DNA of 64,000 bases. It comes from Fulvivirga maritima (lineage in GTDB: Bacteria; Bacteroidota; Bacteroidia; Cytophagales; Cyclobacteriaceae). Under the pieces are notes generated by a model that had not been told where the DNA came from, ran no database searches, and was given only the letters and a program-made list of their open reading frames with translations. Position 1 is the first letter of the stretch, and every line of letters starts with the position of its first letter. The DNA is taken from positions 4,335,001 through 4,399,000 of the forward strand of contig NZ_CP089980.1 in assembly GCF_021389955.1 (NCBI RefSeq), given 5' to 3'. Positions 36,303-46,143 of this stretch are shown here, piece after piece. The translations under genes and the position numbers were made by a program.

Positions 36303-37164
36303 TCTTTTTGCTTTCAGTGATGTTTTCTTTGCTCCCTTTTAGGCTAAGTCTTATAGCACTGAACTTAATGATTGATACAAATACTACCCCTCCAATAATA
36401 TTACCTACGGTAGTGAAAAATTGAAAATGAAAATAGTCTAACATTGAAAGCTTGTCAGAAACCAGCACCCCGGCAAGCACTTCAATAGACCCTACTATAG
36501 AGTGGTGCAAGCCTCCAACTCCTATAAGTGCTGTTATGAGAATGACCATAATTACACGGCTAATGGTTTCTTGCGAAGAGGTTACTAACCAGGAAAGTTG
36601 CCCCATTAGCCAACCGGCCAATATGCTGCTTCCTGTAATAATCACCCAGTCATACTTAGTAAGTTTATGCGCCAAATGATAAAAGGCTTCTTGTGAAATA
36701 ATACCCATATCAGGCCCCAAATAGGCCAATATAAAGGTCATAATATAACCGCCAATTAAATTGCCAAGATAGATAACGCCCCATAGTTTTAATAAGCTTC
36801 TAAAGTTAGTTGCTCCTTGTAATACAGGAATAACTGCCAACGTGGTATGTTCTGTAAATAACTCAGACCTGCCAATAACCACGAAAATAAAACCGATAGG
36901 ATAAGATATAGCAAGAATGAGGTGCATAATGTCTTCTGACACCTGATCATGCAATAGAGTATACATGATTCCGGCTAAAAATAGGGTAAAGCCTACCTCC
37001 AGACCGGCGGCAAGAGCAGAAACAAAGAGACCCATAGGAGAGCGCTTGTGTTCTGCCATACCTGTATCAATCTGCTCTTGAAAAATGTGATAAATGCTTT
37101 TTGGCTCATTACTCACGTCTTCCACCTTCTGAGGTTTCGGTTTTAAAAAATTAAAAATGCCCAT
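36295..37164 (-). CDS. Formate/nitrite transporter family channel (FNT)
   Basis: 289 residues with six predicted helices after a cytoplasmic N-terminal stretch of about 50 residues. The FNT pattern is visible: SALAAGLEVGFTLF, GRSELFTEHT near 100, and GGLHHSIVGSIEVLAGVL. It resembles the YfdC-like branch rather than FocA. It passes small monovalent anions such as formate or nitrite. No formate or nitrite enzyme is adjacent. Confidence 0.88.
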   Translation of the reverse strand: MGIFNFLKPKPQKVEDVSNEPKSIYHIFQEQIDTGMAEHKRSPMGLFVSALAAGLEVGFTLFLAGIMYTLLHDQVSEDIMHLILAISYPIGFIFVVIGRSELFTEHTTLAVIPVLQGATNFRSLLKLWGVIYLGNLIGGYIMTFILAYLGPDMGIISQEAFYHLAHKLTKYDWVIITGSSILAGWLMGQLSWLVTSSQETISRVIMVILITALIGVGGLHHSIVGSIEVLAGVLVSDKLSMLDYFHFQFFTTVGNIIGGVVFVSIIKFSAIRLSLKGSKENITESKKTK

Positions 37165-37423
37165 ATATTAATTACTTGAATGAATATAATCTCTTAAAGC
37201 GATAAATTGTTTTGATTATGATCGTGTAAATTTTTCCACATAAAGTATGTTCCACTACTCACTTCTTAAGATTTATAATGATTGTAAGTATCGTTCTAGC
37301 CTATAAATCAACTGCTAGATCTGGGTTTAAATTAAATAGCGGTCGTTTATGCCTTTTTTAGATCAATATTCGCTGTTTTAGTATGGTTCTTGCCCCTTTA
37401 ATGTCAAAAAAACATTAATAGTT

Positions 37424-37969
37424 ATGAGCGTAAAGACAGAAGTAAAAAGAGAGAAGAAAGATAATAATTCAACAGAGAAGAAGAGTAGACTTTGGGCTTA
37501 CAAAAAATTAGGTTTTTCAAAGCCTGAAACTGCAGAAATAGTGAATACACTTAATCAACTTTTGGCTAACTACCATGTTCATTACCAAAAATTGAGAAAT
37601 TATCACTGGAATGTAAAAGGCCCTGATTTTTTCGATATTCATGAAAAATTTGAAGAACAATATAATCAGGCAAAACTAAATATTGATGATATAGCTGAGA
37701 GAATTAGAGTATTCGGTTATACACCTATGAGTACTTTAAAGGAGTATTTAGAAAATAGTGAAATCAAAGAAACCGGATCTGACATGGAGGGTATGTCTAT
37801 GGTGAGAGAAATTCTTAATGATTTTGAAATACTTTTAGGCTATATGGTTAATGTGGCTGACGCAGCTATCGACGTAGGTGATGTAGGTACAGAAAATATG
37901 ATTAATGGTTTTGTAGAAGAAATGGAAAAAAGTCACTGGATGTTCACAGCATTTGCATCAAAGGATTAA
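37424..37969 (+). CDS. dps: Dps-family DNA-binding ferritin-like protein
   Basis: 181 residues. The Dps ferroxidase residues are present: NYHWNVKGPDFFDIHEKFEEQY with His, then Asp and Glu spaced as in Dps. An extension of about 30 residues rich in Lys (MSVKTEVKREKKDN) precedes the four-helix bundle and could bind DNA. It oxidises iron with peroxide and stores it in a dodecamer. A terminator follows, and the universal stress gene comes next, giving a stress-related pair. Confidence 0.92.
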   Translation: MSVKTEVKREKKDNNSTEKKSRLWAYKKLGFSKPETAEIVNTLNQLLANYHVHYQKLRNYHWNVKGPDFFDIHEKFEEQYNQAKLNIDDIAERIRVFGYTPMSTLKEYLENSEIKETGSDMEGMSMVREILNDFEILLGYMVNVADAAIDVGDVGTENMINGFVEEMEKSHWMFTAFASKD

Positions 37970-37995
37970 AAGGCTTAGATTAGTTCAAGATAACC

Positions 37996-38026
37996 AAAGG
38001 CTACGTGTGCGTAGCCTTTAACTTTT
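37996..38026 (+). terminator. Terminator after dps
   Basis: Perfect inverted repeat AAAGGCTACG (37996-38005) with 38010-38019, loop TGTG, then a T-rich run ACTTTTT. Confidence 0.82.
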
Positions 38027-38032
38027 TAATCA

Positions 38033-38854
38033 ATGGATGCTAGAGGAAAAGAAATATTAGTACCAGTTGATTTTACCATGGCTGCCAAATATGGAATTGA
38101 TAACGCAGTCCGATTGGCTAACCGACTACATACCAACATTCATCTTGTTAACTTTATTCCCCCACCAGATGACAAGATAAACGAAAATACGCATGTTGAG
38201 GATGTGTTGAGTTCATCAATTAACCTATTAAAAGAAAACCAGGGTAAGCTCACTGAGTTGGTGCATAATGTAGGCTCATCTAATAACAATGTTTTTTCTG
38301 AGATAAAAATAGACCGCTTTGCTTCAGGTATAAAAAAACAGCTCAAGAATAAAAACATCGGTATCATAGTTATGGGGCTAAATGGTCATTTAAGCATAGG
38401 TGATACGCTCTGTCAAAACAGAAGGGCAAACGATATCATCAGGCTAGGCTGTCCCGTTATGGTCTGTAATGAGCATGTAGATGCACTTACTGAAGCCAAA
38501 AGTATTTTGGTTTCTATGGACGAAGATTCATACCTCAATGACAACTTTAATAAGTTTGTCAACCTCACTAAAAACCTCTTTTCAAAATGGCATTTTATCC
38601 ATGTTAATTATCGCAAGGATAAAAAACTGTGGAATAAAGAAGAGTTGAAGCAGTTTCTGATTAAACATGAAATGCCGTCTACCTCATTAGAAGTGGTAGA
38701 TAGTGATGATAAAGAAGCTACCATTATGGAATATGCAGCCAAGAAAAAGGCTGGATGTGTAGCAGTTAACAGGCACGGTAAATCATCTAGCTTTAAAGAT
38801 TGCCAAGTAGAGAAACTAGTGGCAGAAAGCAGCTTCCCGGTCTTTATTTATTAA
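38033..38854 (+). CDS. Universal stress protein, tandem UspA domains
   Basis: 273 residues. The first UspA domain (about 7-148) has EILVPVDFTMAA and a nucleotide-binding-like GLNGHLSIGDTL loop before CPVMV. The second domain (about 158-273) starts ILVSMDED and ends VNRHGKSSSFKDC...SSFPVFIY; its glycine motif is degenerate. USPs act in starvation and oxidative stress. It follows Dps. It converges with the M23 gene and overlaps it by 11 bases. Confidence 0.85.
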   Translation: MDARGKEILVPVDFTMAAKYGIDNAVRLANRLHTNIHLVNFIPPPDDKINENTHVEDVLSSSINLLKENQGKLTELVHNVGSSNNNVFSEIKIDRFASGIKKQLKNKNIGIIVMGLNGHLSIGDTLCQNRRANDIIRLGCPVMVCNEHVDALTEAKSILVSMDEDSYLNDNFNKFVNLTKNLFSKWHFIHVNYRKDKKLWNKEELKQFLIKHEMPSTSLEVVDSDDKEATIMEYAAKKKAGCVAVNRHGKSSSFKDCQVEKLVAESSFPVFIY

Positions 38855-39533
38855 GGATAGATAAGTTTAAAACCAAGTTAGGATTAGGGCAATTGTTTAG
38901 ATAAAAGTCCTTTTCTGAAGGTTTAGCCACACCTGGATAGTCTCCTTGCTTGCCTTGTAGATCCTTTATGATCTGAAAATGTAAATGAGGTGGCCAATGC
39001 ACATTTTCTTCAAAAGCTCCTAGGGTGGCAATTTGCTCACCTTTTTTTATGGTTTTACCAATATACTTGCCCTCTAATGACGTTTTACTCAAATGGCCAT
39101 AGAGTAGGTAAAAAGTATGATTTTCTAGCTCATGCTCTACAATTATAGTGGGGCCATAATCTCCAGGCACAGCATTATCGGCAAAACTATGGATTCGTCC
39201 AGCTAGTGGCGAGTGTATAGGCGTGCCAGCGGCATCCCAAATGTCTATTCCCAAGTGAATAGAGCGCGCCTCCTGATCAGGCCCATCAAAAACGTTGTTG
39301 TTTCTATAAATTACCCTGTCTTCTCCATACCCGCCAATAGCGGTTTTATAATTATTAACCTTTATTTGCTTTTGAATATAGGCATCAAGCTTTTGTGTGT
39401 TATTAAGTTTTGCTATCTCTTCGTTGCTTTCACTTAAGTTGATTAACCAAACCCTCTCTCTGTTAATATTATATGGCATTACAGGAGCAAAGTCTTGGGT
39501 ATATTTATTTAAGATTGTTTCTAAACTCTCCAT
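38844..39533 (-). CDS. M23-family metallopeptidase without signal peptide
   Basis: 229 residues. LytM/M23 zinc motifs are intact: HLGIDIWD with H93 and D97, and HLHF with H183 and H185; H147 is in YGHLSK. These enzymes cut peptidoglycan cross-links. There is no signal peptide or transmembrane helix, which is unusual for an enzyme with a periplasmic substrate: either it is cytoplasmic or exported some other way. The N-terminal 90 residues are of unknown type. Confidence 0.83.
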   Translation of the reverse strand: MESLETILNKYTQDFAPVMPYNINRERVWLINLSESNEEIAKLNNTQKLDAYIQKQIKVNNYKTAIGGYGEDRVIYRNNNVFDGPDQEARSIHLGIDIWDAAGTPIHSPLAGRIHSFADNAVPGDYGPTIIVEHELENHTFYLLYGHLSKTSLEGKYIGKTIKKGEQIATLGAFEENVHWPPHLHFQIIKDLQGKQGDYPGVAKPSEKDFYLNNCPNPNLVLNLSILNK

Positions 39534-39960
39534 TTTAAAATCGCTAGGGCATTAAGGATCAAATTAAGCAAACAAACATCAGAAATAGCAATTTTGAAGC
39601 ATTAAGTTTGAATGCCGCTGAATCTAATCCTTTCCAAGCTCAACATTATTTATAGACAATTGATAGGCCAAACACCTAAAAGAACACTGCCATTATCTCT
39701 CAGGGTAGTAGTGTTTGAATGGATAACTACGTCCTTACTATCATAGATTTACTATGTATTTCAGTCGATTAATTCAGTTTTTGTGGTGATTTAAGAGATG
39801 ACCCTGAGCATGATTCAGGGTATTCCCTGATTCTCTTTAAGGGTATCAATGATACATAAAAATACGAAATTCTACCGATTGAATGAGAGCCTTCAAAAGA
39901 TACCTTTGTAATACATCAATGGAATAAAAATCCACTTTTTGGAACAAAATTGATAAAAAA
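39534..39960. other. Gene-free interval of 427 bases before the che operon
   Basis: No open frame of coding quality. It holds a hairpin at 39801-39821 (ACCCTGA with TCAGGGT, loop of seven), partly nested in a looser pair TTAAGAGA (39791-39798) and TCTCTTTAA (39832-39840), and the promoter of the chemosensory operon. It could carry an upstream regulatory site or small RNA; nothing more is visible. Confidence 0.4.
39879..39908 (+). promoter_or_regulatory. Promoter of the chemosensory operon
   Basis: TTG at 39879-39881, 19 bases, then TACCTTTG at 39901-39908, an exact TAnnTTTG. The start codon at 39961 would have a leader of about 46 bases. Confidence 0.7.
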
Positions 39961-42324
39961 ATGGCACTCGAAAAAAAGGAACAAAAAGAAGAAATTGCTA
40001 CTAAGAAGAACAGCAATGGTAAGGTTACTTCGGTGAAGCCTGTCAAAAATACTACAGAACATGTAGATTTTTTACAGGTGATGGAGGGAGCTGCGCTCCC
40101 AATAATAATGACTAACTCAAAAGAGGAGATAATATACTTTAATGAGTCGGCTGAAGAGTTATTTGGCTATGAAAGAGGTGAAGTTATAGGTCAACCTACA
40201 TCTATTCTTACACCTGCCGAAGATGAAGTAGATATGGATGCTCATGAGCTTGAAAACGGAGTGTCTATGGAGTCAAAAATCAAAACGAAAGAGGGGAAGT
40301 TGGTTGATGTTTGGTTTACCCGTAGCGAGAGCGTAAATAATAATGAGAAAATCTACACAGCTTTTATTCAAGATATTAGTCAGCGTAAGAAGCTCGAGGA
40401 GGAGTTTCAGGATCAGTTAGAAGAGTCTAAGGCTCAGGAAGAAGAGCTAAGGCAAAATATGGAAGAACTTGCTGCTACTCAGGAAGAGATGCAGAGAAGG
40501 CAAATAGAAATGGAGCACCTGAAGTCTAGTGTAGATACAGGTTGGTCTTCTATAGAGTTCGAACCAGATGGAACTATTATTACTGCAAATCAGAATTTTT
40601 TAGATGTCTTAGGTTATAGTACTCCGGAAGAAATCGCAGGTAAACATCACCGTATTTTTTGCGATAAGGAGTATGCTGAGTCACATGAATATAAACAGTT
40701 TTGGAATCAGCTAGGAGCTGGTAAAATACAGGCAGGTGAGTTTAAGCGAATAACTGCCATGGGCCAATTTGTATGGATAAATGCGTCTTACACTCCAGTG
40801 CGTGATGCTGAAGGGCGTGTAGTGAAGGTGATTAAAATTGCTTCTGACATTACTGATATGGTAGAGGCAAGAAAGCAAGGTGAGTATATCAAAAAGGCGG
40901 TAGATGCAGGTTGGGCCTATATAGAATTTGAACCCAATGGAACTGTAGTATCTTGTAATGAGAATTTTCTCAAAACAATGGGGTATAAAGATCAGTCAGA
41001 AATAGAAGGTGAGCACCATCGCATTTTTTGTGATTCACAATATACTTCTACTAATGAGTATACCCAATTCTGGAGAGATCTGGCGAATGGAATGAATAAG
41101 AATGGTGAGTACGCCAGGGTGAGAAAAGATGGTAAGTTAGTATGGTTACAGGCCGCATATACTCCTGTAAGAAATACTAAGGGTGACATAGAAAAAGTGA
41201 TAAAAATAGCTGCTGATATTTCTGAAGTAAAATTACCAGTACTAGCGGTAAGCAAGATAATTGGTGAAATGGCACAAGGAGATCTTACACAGCAGTTTAG
41301 TGAAGATTCTGATGGCTATGTAAAAGAAATGGGTGATGCCTTAAATGTGGCAATAGAGAACTTAAATGCATTATTAGGTACTATTGATGAGAGTGCCAGG
41401 CAGGTGGCTAGTGCAGCAGATAATATGAAGGACAGGACAGACGGGATGAAGAATAATACTGCTGAAATGGCCTCTGCCATCTCTCAAATGGCTAAAGGTG
41501 CTCAAGACCAAGCCCAGAGAACAGATGAGTCTTCTAAGCTTACTGAGCAGGTTTTAGAGTCTGCAAGTAGCATGGAAACAAAGTCGGATATCATTAACAG
41601 AGCTGCAGAAAAAGGGGTGAATAGTTGTGAGGAAGGTCTGAAAATGATAAAGAACCTTGTGAACAATATGAACGGTATTAATGATTCCGCTTCACTAACC
41701 TCTCAGTCTATTCAAATTCTTACAGAGAGAGCCGAAGAAATCGGCAGAACATTGAATGTCATTACAGATATTGCCGCTCAAACTAATCTATTGGCACTAA
41801 ATGCTGCTATAGAAGCTGCCAGAGCCGGAGATGCAGGAAGAGGTTTTGCTGTAGTGGCAGAGGAAATTAGGAAGCTAGCTGAAGATTCAAGGAAATCTGC
41901 GGTGGATATAGAGAAGATCATAGGTGATGTTCAGAAAGACACGCAGTCAGCCTCTAAGGCCATTGAGATTATGACTTCCAGCGTGAAAGATGGCTCTGGA
42001 GCTACAAAAGAAGCCGAAAAGATTTTCGAAGAAATAGCTACTTCATCAACAGAAACATTAGAACTAAGTAAGTTCATAAAAGAGGCCAGTTCATCTCAGA
42101 AATCATCTGTAGATACAGTAGCTAAGAATATAGAACAGATAGTGGTAGTTGCGGAAGAAACGGCCGCCGGTACTGAAGAAATAGCTACATCCTCAGCTGC
42201 ACTTAATGGAGCTATGGAAGATGTATCTGCTTCAAGCAGCCAACTTACACAGATATCTCTTGAGTTAAAACAACGCGTTAACAAATTCAAATTGAAAAAT
42301 CATGCAGAGTTTACAAGAAGATAA
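39961..42324 (+). CDS. Soluble methyl-accepting chemotaxis protein with three PAS domains
   Basis: 787 residues, no transmembrane helix, so a cytosolic receptor. PAS1 about 35-145, coiled coil 145-183 ([18 protein letters not shown]), PAS2 190-300 and PAS3 313-420; PAS2 and PAS3 share the HHRIFCD...FW..L..G pattern. The signalling domain occupies 430-787 with the conserved hairpin [19 protein letters not shown] near 604-622. PAS ligand or cofactor is unknown; haem or flavin is possible. First gene of the operon; its end overlaps cheW by 23 bases. Confidence 0.92.
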   Translation: MALEKKEQKEEIATKKNSNGKVTSVKPVKNTTEHVDFLQVMEGAALPIIMTNSKEEIIYFNESAEELFGYERGEVIGQPTSILTPAEDEVDMDAHELENGVSMESKIKTKEGKLVDVWFTRSESVNNNEKIYTAFIQDISQRKKLEEEFQDQLEESKAQEEELRQNMEELAATQEEMQRRQIEMEHLKSSVDTGWSSIEFEPDGTIITANQNFLDVLGYSTPEEIAGKHHRIFCDKEYAESHEYKQFWNQLGAGKIQAGEFKRITAMGQFVWINASYTPVRDAEGRVVKVIKIASDITDMVEARKQGEYIKKAVDAGWAYIEFEPNGTVVSCNENFLKTMGYKDQSEIEGEHHRIFCDSQYTSTNEYTQFWRDLANGMNKNGEYARVRKDGKLVWLQAAYTPVRNTKGDIEKVIKIAADISEVKLPVLAVSKIIGEMAQGDLTQQFSEDSDGYVKEMGDALNVAIENLNALLGTIDESARQVASAADNMKDRTDGMKNNTAEMASAISQMAKGAQDQAQRTDESSKLTEQVLESASSMETKSDIINRAAEKGVNSCEEGLKMIKNLVNNMNGINDSASLTSQSIQILTERAEEIGRTLNVITDIAAQTNLLALNAAIEAARAGDAGRGFAVVAEEIRKLAEDSRKSAVDIEKIIGDVQKDTQSASKAIEIMTSSVKDGSGATKEAEKIFEEIATSSTETLELSKFIKEASSSQKSSVDTVAKNIEQIVVVAEETAAGTEEIATSSAALNGAMEDVSASSSQLTQISLELKQRVNKFKLKNHAEFTRR

Positions 42325-42844
42325 GTCCACTAAAAAAAATGCTCAGCCTAAAGAAAAAGAGGCTGAGCAAAAGGGTAAAGCATTACAGATTGTGGTCTTT
42401 AAGCAAGGAAATGAAGAGTTTGCTATGCATATAGATCAGATCAAAGAAGTAGTGATTACGCCTAGTATCACCAGAATGCCTCAAACTCCTGATTTTGTGT
42501 TGGGAGTAGCCAATATAAGAGGAAACATTATCGCCATATTGGATTTGGAGAAAAAGTTCGGATTCAAAAAGGATCCTAATGAAACGCTTGGAGGAAAGAA
42601 TTTCACTCTTGTAATTGAGAGTGAAGAGTTCAAGATGGGGGTATTAGTTAAAGATGTTCCCAATACACTCACCGTGTATGAAAATGAAATAGAAGAAAGT
42701 CTGAATGTTATTCATGATTCTTCCATGGAGCAGAATTATATCAAAGGTATTGTTAAAAGAGAGGAAAGGCTCATCATCATGATCGATACTTTGAAAATAG
42801 TTACAGAATCTGAAATGAATGCTGTAGCTCAATCAGTTGTATGA
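42302..42844 (+). CDS. cheW: Chemotaxis coupling protein CheW
   Basis: 180 residues. A charged N-terminal tail of about 27 residues, then the CheW fold: [24 protein letters not shown], then [25 protein letters not shown]. It connects the receptor to CheA. It overlaps the receptor gene by 23 bases and precedes cheY by 17. Confidence 0.93.
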   Translation: MQSLQEDKSTKKNAQPKEKEAEQKGKALQIVVFKQGNEEFAMHIDQIKEVVITPSITRMPQTPDFVLGVANIRGNIIAILDLEKKFGFKKDPNETLGGKNFTLVIESEEFKMGVLVKDVPNTLTVYENEIEESLNVIHDSSMEQNYIKGIVKREERLIIMIDTLKIVTESEMNAVAQSVV

Positions 42845-42861
42845 ATTTAAATTAAATCAAT

Positions 42862-43218
42862 ATGTCTAAGAATGTATTAATTGTTGATGATTCGCTCTAT
42901 ATGCGGAAAATCATTAAAGATGCTATGGAAGCTAATGGTTATAATGTAATAGGCCAGGCTGCTAATGGCGAAGAAGCTATAGACATGGCTTTTGATCTTA
43001 TGCCAGACCTCATTACCCTGGATAACATTTTGCCAGATATGATAGGAACTGACATCCTAAAGGTATACAAAGAAGAAGGCCTTAAATCTAAAGTGATTAT
43101 GATTAGTGCTGTAGGTCAGGAGTCTGTGGTTAATGAGGGTATATCCTTAGGAGCGGTTGATTATTTAGTAAAACCATTTACTAATGAGCAGCTTATTGCG
43201 GCTATAGCAAAAACTTAA
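42862..43218 (+). CDS. cheY: CheY-like single-domain response regulator
   Basis: 118 residues, receiver domain only. Acid pair D9/D10 in LIVDDS, phosphoryl acceptor D54 in ITLDNILPDM, signalling Thr/Ser region MISAVGQ and Lys in YLVKPF near 105. It is the likely output of the CheA kinase. In flagellated bacteria CheY binds the motor; here no motor genes are seen, so its target is unknown. Confidence 0.9.
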   Translation: MSKNVLIVDDSLYMRKIIKDAMEANGYNVIGQAANGEEAIDMAFDLMPDLITLDNILPDMIGTDILKVYKEEGLKSKVIMISAVGQESVVNEGISLGAVDYLVKPFTNEQLIAAIAKT

Positions 43219-43223
43219 CTTCT

Positions 43224-44249
43224 ATGATTAAGGCACTGATCGTAGAAGATTCTGGATTTATGCGAATACGTATTTCTGATGTTTTGCGTTCAGCCGGAAT
43301 GGTGCAAGTGGTAGGCACAGCTAAAAATGGGGACGAAGGGCTCAAAGCTATTAAACTCAAAAAACCCGATGTGGTAATAACAGACATGGTTATGCCCGAA
43401 TACGATGGCTTGTATTTGGTGAAAAATGCCATGAAGCAGAGTCCTGTTCCTATTATAGTGCTGAGTTCACTTGAAAGAAAAAGCACTCAGGTGTTTGAAG
43501 CGCTGGCACTGGGAGCCTTTGAGTTTTTAGATAAGCCCAAGAGCGAGCGAGGATTAGGTTTTAATAAGCCGTTGATTGATTTAGTAAAAGCCGCTGTAGG
43601 TGTAGATGTAGGTACACTAAAAAAGGCAGCTCCGGCGAGAAATGATCTGGAGCACACTTTTAATGATCTCCTAAACTATGAAATAGTGGCCGTAGGTGCT
43701 TCTACAGGAGGACCAGGAGCAATAGAGACCTTTTTAAAAGGACTCCCGGCAAATTTCCCTGTACCTATTGTTATAGCTCAGCATATGCCGCAAAGGTTTA
43801 TAGAATCATTTGCTCTGAGATTAAATGCACTAACAAACCTGAATGTGAAAGTAGCACAAGTAGGTGAGAGATTGCAGCCGAACTATGTCTACCTCTGTTC
43901 TGGGGAGTTCAATACCGAAATAATGACGGATAAGGCATCAGGACATATTCTTTTCGGTAAAAAGAAGCGGAAGTTTAAAGAATTTAATGATCCTTCAGTG
44001 GACTGTCTTTTTCTTTCAGTAGCAGAGGTGTATAAGAACAAAGCCATAGCAGTGATAATGACAGGAATGGGGAAAGATGGCATGGAAGGGATTTGCAAGA
44101 TTAAAGAGCAAGGAGGCCTATCTATAGCGCAAAATGAAAAGAGCTGTGTAGTCTATGGAATGCCAAAGGCAGTAGTTGATGCAAAGGCTGCTGATTATGT
44201 AGTACACATTGATGAAATACCAGGATTTGTAACCAGCTGTTTTAGTTAA
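43224..44249 (+). CDS. cheB: CheB receptor methylesterase
   Basis: 341 residues. Receiver domain 1-115 with acceptor D54 (VITDMVMPEYDG) and methylesterase domain about 150-341 with the catalytic triad: S160 in GASTGGPGA, His in AQHMPQRF near 189, and Asp in GMGKDGMEGI near 284. It removes receptor methyl groups and balances CheR. It lies 6 bases from cheY and 13 from cheA. Confidence 0.94.
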   Translation: MIKALIVEDSGFMRIRISDVLRSAGMVQVVGTAKNGDEGLKAIKLKKPDVVITDMVMPEYDGLYLVKNAMKQSPVPIIVLSSLERKSTQVFEALALGAFEFLDKPKSERGLGFNKPLIDLVKAAVGVDVGTLKKAAPARNDLEHTFNDLLNYEIVAVGASTGGPGAIETFLKGLPANFPVPIVIAQHMPQRFIESFALRLNALTNLNVKVAQVGERLQPNYVYLCSGEFNTEIMTDKASGHILFGKKKRKFKEFNDPSVDCLFLSVAEVYKNKAIAVIMTGMGKDGMEGICKIKEQGGLSIAQNEKSCVVYGMPKAVVDAKAADYVVHIDEIPGFVTSCFS

Positions 44250-44261
44250 CCAACCAGTATT

Positions 44262-46142
44262 ATGAAATCAAACGATGAAGAGTACAAAGAGATTTTCTTA
44301 GCAGAGGCTCTGGAGAATTTTGAAGAGATTAATAGAGTATTAACGCAGCTTGAAAAAAAGCCTACCGATTCTGCTCATATTAACACGCTGTTTAGAATTA
44401 CTCATACTATGAAAGGCAATGCCACTGCTATGGGGTTCGAAGGGATTAGCTCACTTACCCATGTAATGGAAGATCTTTTCGGTGAGGTGAGAAATAAGAG
44501 AATAGAGCTGGATAGTGAAATATTTACAGCACTATTTAAGGCAGTAGATGTTTTGGAAGCCCTAATAGGAGCCATAAAAACAGGACAAAAAGTTCAGTTT
44601 AGGGGAATACAGACCAAGCTTAAAGTAATAATAGAGAGGGCAACTGCTGAAAGTTCTGATGAAGCTACATCAGAAAAAGCAGAAGAAACTAAACCTATAG
44701 AACCCAAAGAGTCAAAAAATAAGAGTAAAAAGACTGCTCCTTCTAATGCTAAGAAGAAGGAGGACTCTAAAGAATCCGAACCTAAAGAAACTAAGTCTAA
44801 AGAATCTGAACCTAAAGAATCCGCCCCAGAGCCTTTAAAAGTAATAGAAGAGGTGCTTAATGAGGAGGAGGAAGAGCAGGAAGAAGTGGATTTGCCTTCG
44901 TCTGATTCCAAAATAGTAGTTTCTGATTTGGTGCATGTACCTGTGAGAAAGCTTGATAACCTTTTAAATCTAGTTGGTGAGCTTATCATCGAAAGGGATC
45001 GAATATTGGCATCATATAGTACAAGTGCTCATTCTAATGAATTTTCCAGATTAAATAGAATATCCTCTGACTTGCAGTATTCGGTTATGGATGTGCGGTT
45101 AGTACAAGTTGGGTTTTTATTCAATAAGTTTCATAGAGTGGTGAGAGATGCCGCTAATCTTGAAGGTAAAAAGGTAAGGCTTGAGCTCTCAGGGGTAGAT
45201 ACAGAAATAGATCGAAATATATTACAGATTATAAGTGATTCATTAATTCACTTGATTAGAAATTCGGTAAGTCATGGAATAGAATCTCCAGAAGAACGTG
45301 AAGCTCATAATAAGACAGAGGAAGGAGTGATTTCTCTAAGTGCTTTTAATGACAGTGATGGTGTGGTAATAGAAATTAAAGACGATGGAAAAGGTGTAGA
45401 TATCGAAAAAGTTAAAAAGAAAGCTATAGAAAACGGACTGATAACTCAGGAGATGCTACCTCTTATGAGTATGGATGAGATCCTGCTGATGATATTTGAA
45501 CCAGGGTTTTCTACAAGAGAGCAGGTTTCTGCCCTTAGTGGTAGAGGTGTAGGGATGGATGTGGTAAAAAAAGCCACCGACTCCATTGGAGGTAACATAA
45601 AAGTAACTACAGAAGAGAATGAAGGAACCACAATCCGATTAAAATTACCTGCTTCTATGGCCGTAAAAGGCACTCTTTTATGTATGCTGGAGGAGCAGAC
45701 TTATGCTATACCTCTATCTTATACGGAGGCAGTGGTGTCACTGTATAAGAAGGATCTTCATAAATTAAGTAATGGCTTAGTAAGCACTTACTTGGGTAGA
45801 ACAATTTCCATAGTATTTCTTAAGGATTTGTTTGATTTAAGCAATGGCAAGAACCTGAACAAAAAGAGAATTTTACAATCAGGCTTCGATGATCTACATG
45901 CAGAGGCTCAATTGCCAGTAGTCATTGTTTCTCATAATGGCAGGACTATTGGCTTGGTAGTAGATAAGCTGTTACAGCAAAAAGAAATTGTAGAGAAGCC
46001 TCTTTTTAAGCCATTAGATAATATCAAAATACTGAGTGGGGTAACAATTTTGGGTAATGGTAAGGTGTGCCCGGTTCTTAATATCGCCTCCATAAATAAT
46101 ATGATTTTCACAGCTACTCTAGCTAATCAAAAAGTTTATTAA
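44262..46142 (+). CDS. cheA: CheA histidine kinase, short form
   Basis: 626 residues. The HPt domain has H48 in ITHTMKGNATAMG. It is followed by a charged linker about 130-210 with repeats of KESEPKE. Then come the dimerisation domain (PVRKLDNLLNLVGELIIERD), the ATPase with N-box HLIRNSVSHGIESPEE, G-boxes DDGKGVD and GRGVGMDVV, and a CheW-like regulatory domain at the end. No P2 (CheY/CheB-binding) domain is evident: the low-complexity linker takes its place. Confidence 0.94.
   Translation: MKSNDEEYKEIFLAEALENFEEINRVLTQLEKKPTDSAHINTLFRITHTMKGNATAMGFEGISSLTHVMEDLFGEVRNKRIELDSEIFTALFKAVDVLEALIGAIKTGQKVQFRGIQTKLKVIIERATAESSDEATSEKAEETKPIEPKESKNKSKKTAPSNAKKKEDSKESEPKETKSKESEPKESAPEPLKVIEEVLNEEEEEQEEVDLPSSDSKIVVSDLVHVPVRKLDNLLNLVGELIIERDRILASYSTSAHSNEFSRLNRISSDLQYSVMDVRLVQVGFLFNKFHRVVRDAANLEGKKVRLELSGVDTEIDRNILQIISDSLIHLIRNSVSHGIESPEEREAHNKTEEGVISLSAFNDSDGVVIEIKDDGKGVDIEKVKKKAIENGLITQEMLPLMSMDEILLMIFEPGFSTREQVSALSGRGVGMDVVKKATDSIGGNIKVTTEENEGTTIRLKLPASMAVKGTLLCMLEEQTYAIPLSYTEAVVSLYKKDLHKLSNGLVSTYLGRTISIVFLKDLFDLSNGKNLNKKRILQSGFDDLHAEAQLPVVIVSHNGRTIGLVVDKLLQQKEIVEKPLFKPLDNIKILSGVTILGNGKVCPVLNIASINNMIFTATLANQKVY
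44766..44819 (+). repeat. Tandem 30-base repeat in the CheA linker
   Basis: 24-base units at 44766-44789 and 44796-44819 start 30 bases apart and differ at one position. They encode SKESEPKE copies in the charged linker after the HPt domain. The region is likely to vary in length among strains. Confidence 0.7.
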
Positions 46143-46143
46143 A

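Noticed and set aside
44594-44989. 131-residue open frame on the minus strand within cheA, Ser- and Leu-rich
   Set aside because: It is the complement of the repetitive charged linker of CheA; composition follows the opposite strand's codons and it has no family features.
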